This document shows positions 56,701 to 64,000 of a DNA stretch of 64,000 nt, piece after piece. Numbering within the stretch: position 1 is the stretch's first letter; each line of letters begins with the position of its first letter. Made by a program: the position numbers and the translations under genes. Origin of the DNA: Phallusia mammillata. Lineage: Eukaryota > Chordata > Ascidiacea > Phlebobranchia > Ascidiidae. Location of the stretch: contig QLIY01000605.1 in NCBI GenBank assembly GCA_003260075.1, forward strand, positions 27,364 through 91,363, written 5' to 3'. The notes below the pieces were generated by a model. It was not told the DNA's origin. It ran no database searches and saw only the letters and a program-made list of their open reading frames with translations.

Positions 56701-59108
56701 GGAAAAAAACAAAGATCACGAGATTTCTGCTTTGCGTTGTGGCTGTTAGCTGCACAATACGAAAGAAGGTGTGCTTGTCGTCACGGAGCAGTGGGCATTT
56801 ACTCAGCGTAAAATTCTGGTACTTTATCAAGGACACGTTGTTTTCTAACAAATGGCTGTCTTTAGTTTCGAAAATGTGGCAAAACTATTCAGTACCGTTA
56901 CGCAGTATTCCAGCTTGAATATGATACAGACACCGGCTGTACCACACCTAATATGTGTCCGAAACAAGTACAATATATTCATTTGTGTCGCAAGTAGTTC
57001 ACATACAGAAAAATTTTAAAACAAAATTAGGTTTCTGTTAAGTTGTAACTTACAAACATAATTTTAGGAATTAGTGTTCTTAACAACGAAGCTTGATGGG
57101 TATAGCCTTTTATTTTTGGCTCACTGACCCTATATAGCCAGGAAGCAACTGAAGCAAAGCAACCTTTTTCGCTGTCTGGGAACTGTTGCGCAATTTCGGC
57201 AAGCGAAGTTCATCTTTACAAGCACTACGTGTACGAACCAAAATCCTTGCTTCTACGCCACAAACAACTTTAAATTTAAAACTGTGCAGAGAGTAAGTTT
57301 TAACCAGAAGTATACCATGTTGTAGCCCAAAGCTGACTCTTATTTGTCCCGTTGAAGTTACGACACACCGTTGCATTTTTACAGCAGAAAATTTTTCGCG
57401 AGACACCTTTTTCAATTTTTATAAGATATATAAAATTGTTTACGAAAAAATAGCTGCACACAAGCGCTTACGTAAGCGTTTTGCCCTGTTTTCGATAATT
57501 TGTTAAAACCGTCGGACGCGGGTTTTGTCCTAAATTTTATTACATTTGGGAAAAAAATGCTTGATCTACTAAAATTCGATAAGTTGGCATAAAATCATTT
57601 TAGGTAGATTTTTAAATCACATTTTAGGTAGATTCGGGCAAAAATTACTGGGCCGTTATATACACTACGAAGCTAGGCTGTTTATTATCAATTGTTTTTA
57701 TCATTTCCAAGTCCATTGTGGTCTCGAATAAATTTCATTGAAGCGATACTGTTTTAGGCCTGGTGGCTTATCTGTCTCAAAACGGTCTAATTAGAGTGTC
57801 CAAATCACCACAGTCTAGCGCACAACTCTGAGAACGCAACTTGTTTGCCAACAAAAACAAAGTGTTTTTCAGTATTACATACTTCTTCAATACTAGCGAC
57901 TGACACATTATACTAACTTATTCGCTCTTCCATCAAACAGCGTACAACATTGTACCTTCGCTAAATGCAGCAAGACACACTAATTGATTTGACATCTTAG
58001 TTAACTGTAATTTAACAGTTAAATCTTAACTCATAGGACCTTGGATCCTGACTACAAAGAAACCCTTAAATTGGTTATGTTTCGTCAGAGAATTTTACTT
58101 TCGAAAAAATGTATTGTTTACTTCCTAATGATTGCAAATTTTCTATTCTTTGCGTTTCATGATTTCCAGCGAACGTCAGTACAACATTGAAGACGAATGC
58201 ACCCCGTTGCCTCCTATTGTACGAATCTCACGTGGGGCATAAGCCGGGAAAACAATGAACAACGATTTGTTGTATAAATTAGAGCGCATCTGATTCAAAC
58301 GCCCCAAAAAAACATTAAAATGATAAAGCAATATTTTTTTATTTTTGAAACATATCATTTACCCAATGGAGCGTTTAAATCTTAAGTTACCTAACAATTA
58401 AAAATCGCAGGCGTTGATGCTGAAGTTTATTAAAACGCCACTGTCTTTATTTTGCGGCGTTACTAATGAAACGTAGTACAAAGAATAAAAAACAAAAAGA
58501 TCGCAAATGCAGCAAACTATCACATTTAATCCCATTCAAGTTACAGCGTCTAACATTTTAGTACGGATAAATTACTCAGAAAGCATTTTGCTGGCGTCAA
58601 ATTTGAAGTGGACTAGATATAAGTTATACTGGTAGGAGTTTTTCTATTTTCGTTTGTTATTTTGACTCGGACGTATCTTGCAAAATTTTAACATCACGAG
58701 AACATTCACCTCACCCAGCACAAGTTTGCCAGGCAACTATATTGGCACCAGTGCTTATATAGCTTCGTGTTATCTGGGGAATTTTTCATGCCTGTGCAAC
58801 ATGTTTTGCGAATGAAGTAATGGATGGTGCAATTACCCATAGAAGTCGATGTGTACCAGATCATATATATCAGTGGAATGTTGTTTATGCAAAAGAGCGT
58901 ATGATGACAGCATCATTTGCCCATTCAAGTCTGAAGCAGTGTTTTAACTGCACGAACGTGGAAACTATACGTTTTGATAATCGTCAGTATAAATTGTTAA
59001 ATGTACCGCTTTTTAAGCGATATACATCGTTTGTATCGGCTGTATGAAAACTATTAACTAAATATATACCCAAACTATAAAATGTAAACTATAAATGTAT
59101 GTATGCAT

Positions 59109-59284
59109 CAGAATGGTAGGCGAGTCTAAAGTTGGGGCCCGACCCCGAACGTGCAAGCCCTAAACCCGACCCGTGAAGATTCAACAAAAACGATGCGCGT
59201 GTTAAGTGAGACCGGAATCAAGGCCGTTATATTGAAACTCAAACCAAAAGCCGACCGGAAAGCCCGTCCCGAATTACAACGCTG
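59109..59284. mobile_element. Eroded hAT MITE
   Basis: Starts CAGAATGGTAGGCGAGTC and ends CCCGAATTACAACGCTG; flanks GTATGCAT and GTACGTAT match at 6 of 8. The interior (GGGGCCCGACCCCGAAC) is of the same family as 28270-28614. Confidence 0.6.
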
Positions 59285-62200
59285 GTACGTATACATATTT
59301 TATTGAGGTGTGCATTTCCTAAACTTATACCAATTATTTTCTTAACATACGTTGCCAAACCGCAAAGTTACATTAAAACAGGATACATTGACCTGTGCAG
59401 ACAGAGTAGGCCTATATGCCAACAAGTGCTACTTACAGGAAAAAGCCGGACATACAGTAAATTACACAAACGAACACATTCGCACTCCAACTCTTCCTAA
59501 TAAAATGCAAGCAGTAATATAGTCTCAAACATTTCTAGCTTTCAGGGGTTTACTTTTCTGCATAATTGTAAACACAACACATAGTAATTCGTGGCAAAAC
59601 TGGTTTAATGGTGACGGAAACGAAAGTTAAAGCACGATCTGGAGCCGCAAGAAAACTTAAATATGATAACTTATATTTAAGAACAAAAAAGATACACAGA
59701 AAACAACAAAGTGGAACTGAAGTAACATGGCGACAGTGAATGACAATATCACTGTACAAAGTCCTATCGCAAAATATATGTTGGGTTAGTGCAAAAAAAA
59801 TTAATGTCAGGTGTCTGCATTGGTAATAATAAAGTATTGCATAAGTTAAGCTGTATCTTAAGTTAAGAAGTTAAGAAACATGATTTTGAAGTATAAAAAA
59901 CAATACAGAAACTATGTGTGAAAATTGTCAATGAAGGCACCTATTAAAAATCTACTGGGTAGACTTGTGTGGGAATAAAATAAGCGCAGTGTTAAATACT
60001 CTACATTAACGTACTAAAGCAGTACCTTACAAAGAAGCGGAATTAAGTTTTGAAAAAAAAAATTGTCGTTATTGTAAGTCTCTTTTAATCGATGTTAACA
60101 CAGTTTTCGAATTTAAATCAGTCAAATTTTCACAAAAAAATTGAAAACAAGCCATTGTCCATTTAACTAACATATTTTAGGTGTGTTTATTATAGATTTG
60201 TAGTCACATGCATATTAAGTGAATTCAGGTGCATTGCCACATTTCAAGTCAAAAAAATCACAACTTAAATCTCAGTAATTTTGGGTCACCATAACAATAT
60301 GAAGCAAAACAGTTTGGTCAGGTTGTCGGTTGTGCAAGAAATAATAAAACAAAAGAAATTCGGTAAGATTTGGTCAGGTAATATCTTTAAGTTTTCGCAC
60401 CAATATGCACCAAAATGCTCAGAAACTAAACCAGCTACCAGCTCTACGTGTTAAACCTAATTAATATTTCTACATGCATAAGCAAACTAACACACGCGTA
60501 TCGGTTGGGGCGTTAAATAGATAAAATAGAATATCACAAGATTTTCAGAAGTTCATTGTAGTTTTGCACAAACATAATGCGTTTTATTGCATTGCTGTAA
60601 CGCTATTGCATCACATTTGGCCAAATCTTACATTTTGGTAATTCAATACAATTTTAGCATTTAACGTTCAAAACGGCAGTACGTGGGACGGACTCTCATA
60701 AACAAATAATTTTACCCATAAAAATCTATTTAGGGCACATAGATAAAGAGACATGGTAATCTCAAATGGTAAGAAACGGAACCTTTTTCGCTCATATCAT
60801 CACAATACGGCGTCGTCCTTGTCAGAAGGAGGCTGTTACGTAATACGTCTGACGTCACACTTCCCATTTTCTATGAGCCAACCATGCGACTGCTCGTGGC
60901 CTTGGAAAAGGAGAACATTTTCTGAGCCGTTTCGTCCTTATACTGCTGGGCAACTTTCTTTTTGTTCTGCGTTAAACGATACGTGAGGTTGGAAATAAAC
61001 TAAGCAATAGAGTGTTACTTAAGATTTACAAATAAACTAACATTACACAACTTTTATATAATACTTCTACATCTTATATGGAGCATGGGGTGACAAAATA
61101 TTCAAGATTTTATAATGTTGGTCAGAAAGTTTTCCTTTGGTAATGAAACAAGAAATTTCTTTTCACAGCAAATACACTTTCTTTACCGATTTTGCTATTG
61201 TACAAATATAATATACGAACACGCTTTCAGTTGTTTGTGGAGTTTGCGGAACAAATAAAATAATTATTCATTCTTAAGATATAATAGCGGCACAATAATG
61301 GATTTAAAGAAAAAGCCTTAATAGCCCCAACAAATAAATAAAAAAACACTTGATGGCCACAGAATATGCACTGTCTTGAACCGATACGTCTCACAGATCT
61401 GTGCTTCGAAGCACAATGGTGAACCAAACCACTTAGAAAGCGTAGTTCAAAGCTAATATCGTAGGTAAAACAACAAACAGGTTTTTAAACGAAGACAGAA
61501 AAGTCCTGCCCGCGTTGTGCATCAATGGACATGTTAAAGATTGGCCAACAACAGGTAAAGGCCACAAAATCAACACACCGTAAAATTGTTTCAGTAAACT
61601 TCGACATGGTCACTTATCCTGCACTATTTATTATCTTGCTATCAAAAGCGTGGACGAATGCATAAAAGAGTGGGCCCCAGAGTGGGTGAATTTCTCGCAT
61701 ATTGCCATACATAAGCATCAATTCAATGCACTTGAATGGTTTCATGATGTAGCCTATGAAGCGGTAGAGCGATTTATAAAATGTATTTAAAATGCCGAGT
61801 CAAAAAGATACATATATTGGCGTGTAAACAGATGGAAATTATTTTAGGTGGGGCTGTTTATTAATCAAAGTGACATAGAGGCTTACAAATTTACCCCACA
61901 CAAAATTTTGTGCAGGCCATTCGGGTACAAACCGTCGCATAGTTTATAATTATGCGTTGTTCGTAAAATCCCATTTCTTTAAAATTTGCTGCAACGCAAC
62001 AAAGAAAATCGAATGCTTCACAAATATTAGCGTTCTAACGCTTCAAGCAAATTCGAATGCATAAATCAAATGCAACAACAACTTTTTGACACGCTTATGA
62101 GGAGAAGATTTGGAGGAGAAGTAGAAACAGGTAAGAACATTTAATATTCACGGAGCAAACAGTTACCACAATGGACTTTAAACAAATACACACAGAGTTT

Positions 62201-62596
62201 AAGCAATTAGAAGTAGTATGAAGATTCATGACCTGTGGAAAGACAAAATGAAAACCAGATTGAGAAGGATGTCATCTTGATAACGCTTGCACGTTCGCTT
62301 TTTAATTTTCTAAAAGGGGCAAACCTTTTTTCGGACAGAAACGAAAGAATTTGCCGAGTTTCGAATGTAAATTCCTCACGAAAACTCGTCCCCAGTAAGA
62401 CAATACCACAACACGTAGGCATGCCAACCCGGTCAAGTGCGGCAAAATGGTCTTAGGTGTTGGTTCTAATACTTCTCTACCCTTTTTAAGCAACGATATC
62501 CGGAAAAGGCGAATTTAACAAAAGAAATAAAAGCACAACTGCATGTTGAGAAATAAAAGCACAATCAAACCCTGATATTCGACCGAAATACTTAGT

Positions 62597-62829
62597 CGTT
62601 CCCAACCGGAAAGGAATTCCTGCCAAGAAATGAATTTTAAAACTTGAGAGGAGGAAATTACCTTAATTTTTACATCTGACTTGTAGATAAACACTTAAGC
62701 TCTGGGAACATGACTTGTGAAGTTGATAAAATACCCAATTTTAAACGATCTTTGTATGGTTTAGTTAGCATCTGAAAATGTTTCAATCGTTAAGGGAGGA
62801 ATTGGTCAAAAAGGGTTGGACACCACTGG
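62597..62829. mobile_element. Eroded relative of the 8595-8911 MITE
   Basis: TTCCCAACCGGAAAGGAATTCC at the left and GGAGGAATTGGTCAAAAAGG then GTTGGACACCACTG at the right correspond to the ends and subterminal repeats of the element at 8595-8911, with many changes. Confidence 0.55.
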
Positions 62830-63226
62830 AATATGCAGTTGTTAAGAAGGACCAACCAATTTACGCAAAGAACAACAAAAACTATATTTTTGAATAAATG
62901 CTGAATATATTACTGTTACCAACTTTTCAAAATCCAGTTAATGGTTGCGGTGAAAACCTCTGCGGCCGAACGGTGTGGGTGCATTTACCGCTTGAATAAC
63001 TTGCATTGTGTTAGGGATTCTTTAGCGGTGAAAAATCAGTCGAGCATTGCGTGCACTTAGGGGTAAAATGGTAACAACAGGAAAACGAGTTTGTCCACTA
63101 TAAGGCTTTAAAGCCGCTTGAGGAAAACTGAACAGGGTAATGCACATCACGTTTAAACTGTACAAATTAAGTGCCAATTTTATCTTCAAATGCAAATTGT
63201 AGCATGTTTTTTTTCCTAATGCCTCT

Positions 63227-63381
63227 TTATAATGTAACTACATTTCCATCTGCGCGGCATTTAAATTTAGATAGGAGTTCAGCATATGGTTTTACCCCAG
63301 TACTTGAAAAGTTTACAAAAAGACCTGTAGGGTCCTCATTACCGTAATCTAAATAGAAAGTTGGCCTCTCCAATAACACCC
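63227..63381 (-). CDS. Possible last exon of an unrecognised minus-strand gene
   Basis: After a good acceptor (CACTTTCAG at 63382-63390) an open frame of 50 residues in phase 1 runs to TAA at 63227-63229. It contains ERPTFYLDYGNEDPTGLFVN and ends GNVVTL. Composition is protein-like, with no low complexity. The rest of the gene would lie to the right, mostly outside the window. I do not recognise the family. Confidence 0.4.
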
Positions 63382-64000
63382 CTGAAAGTGAGTCTTTGTG
63401 TTGATGTGTTATCTCAGCGAAAGAGGAATACATAGCATTGTATTTCCAAATCACGTTACCGCTACCAATATATCATCTTGTTAATAAAGGTTAGAGCTTT
63501 TCTCACTGCCACAGTTACGTGCACGGCCATTTCATTAAAGGGCTGTGGCTTCACACACAAGTACATGTTAAAAGACAAATTAGCCTCAACCATTTTAACT
63601 GATATTTTTACATGTTTTTAAAGCTCAATATTTAGCCCTGGTTTGTTGTTACGTTAAAAAGTCCATGTAAAAAGTTCAAGCTTCGATTATATACGATTGG
63701 CTTCATTTTGAATATTTGTTTATAAACTAACAAGAAAGTTAGTAAAATCTTAAAATTGTGGAATGATCACCAAAACGGGTTTGTGTTTCGAAACATGCGA
63801 CCAAAAACACATGTTCACTTCTTTCCTGGGAAAACCACGTAAGGCCGCAATCTCGCGTGAGTTTGGGCCAAAACAATACGGAAAACTTTAGTTTCGTCTT
63901 CCAGCGGGCATCGTGTGTCACCGGTTTTAACCACAGTCGAGGCAAGGTTCCAGTGTTCTGAACTAAAGCGTGAAAAGGTGGGTGGGATTATTCCGGCATA
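63382..64000. other. Right end of the window, nothing recognised
   Basis: If the exon at 63227-63381 is real, this is its upstream intron. No further exon with matching phase was found, and no repeats were recognised. Confidence 0.4.

Larger units (their letters stand above)
53775..63226. other. Long region with no convincing gene
   Basis: Upstream of the receptor start codon. I found open frames up to about 100 codons (for example 57110-57415 minus, 56676-56918 plus), but none has paired splice sites, domain marks or biased composition that would support a gene. It should contain the receptor promoter just above 53774. Two eroded hAT MITEs are recognisable (59109-59284, about 62597-62829). 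Confidence 0.5.

Noticed and set aside
57110-57415. Minus-strand open frame of 101 codons
   Set aside because: No splice context, no recognised motif, surrounded by AT-rich sequence with similar random frames; cannot be supported as a gene.
62071-62131. Short plus-strand ATG frame (MQQQLFDTLMRRRFGG) followed by a GTAAG donor
   Set aside because: Only about 20 codons, no partner exon found downstream in the window; chance is likely.
1-64000. Operons, CRISPR arrays, ribosome binding sites or prophage
   Set aside because: Spliced animal genes throughout; no array-like short direct repeats with spacers and no bacterial gene organisation.

Overview
The window looks like nuclear DNA of an invertebrate chordate, most likely a tunicate of the Ciona type. 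This is an inference from AT-rich sequence, genes made of many short exons joined by short GT-AG introns, animal-only domains (EGF, CUB, fibronectin III, GAIN/GPS, 7TM) and a dense load of small hAT transposons. Four isolated n positions are present. At two of them (15264, 15877) 69 and 81 bp are repeated on both sides, and at 18337 a 2318 bp block starts over, so part of the 11.7-20.7 kb region is an assembly problem.

Layout. (1) 1356-11423, minus strand: the 3' part of an adhesion GPCR gene, with EGF repeats, Ser/Thr-rich stalk exons, a three-exon juxtamembrane module, a GAIN domain, an intact GPS motif and 7TM. Its 5' end is missing because the sequence switches near 11727 into another gene. 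(2) 11727-16212, plus strand: a promoterless fragment (exons 1-6) of an aromatic amino acid decarboxylase-like gene. A hAT element inside it carries four spliced exons of a fatty acid transport protein (SLC27A-type) gene. (3) 16213-20235: upstream sequence of the second decarboxylase copy, present twice in near-identical form. (4) 20236-28912, plus strand: a complete 11-exon decarboxylase gene (about 515 aa). (5) 29983-53774, minus strand: a complete gene of about 45 exons for a 2.1 kDa x 10^2-scale receptor (about 2102 aa) with signal peptide, 3 CUB, 11 EGF, about 10 FN3 domains, one membrane helix and a very short tail ending in a PDZ-ligand-like STIV. (6) 53775-64000: mostly non-coding, with a possible last exon of a minus-strand gene at 63227-63381.

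Main points of interest. Both decarboxylase copies have Asn where ordinary decarboxylases have the His that stacks on the PLP ring, a change known to turn insect enzymes into aldehyde synthases. The two unrelated receptors flanking the decarboxylase share a three-exon extracellular juxtamembrane module with a basic cluster. A hAT element has captured an intron-containing host gene piece, and a different hAT element sits at the same 8 bp target in the sister copy. Another hAT has landed directly on a splice donor and duplicated it.

All exon boundaries were read by eye from splice signals, reading frame and phase; total lengths are consistent with the phases, but no cDNA was available.
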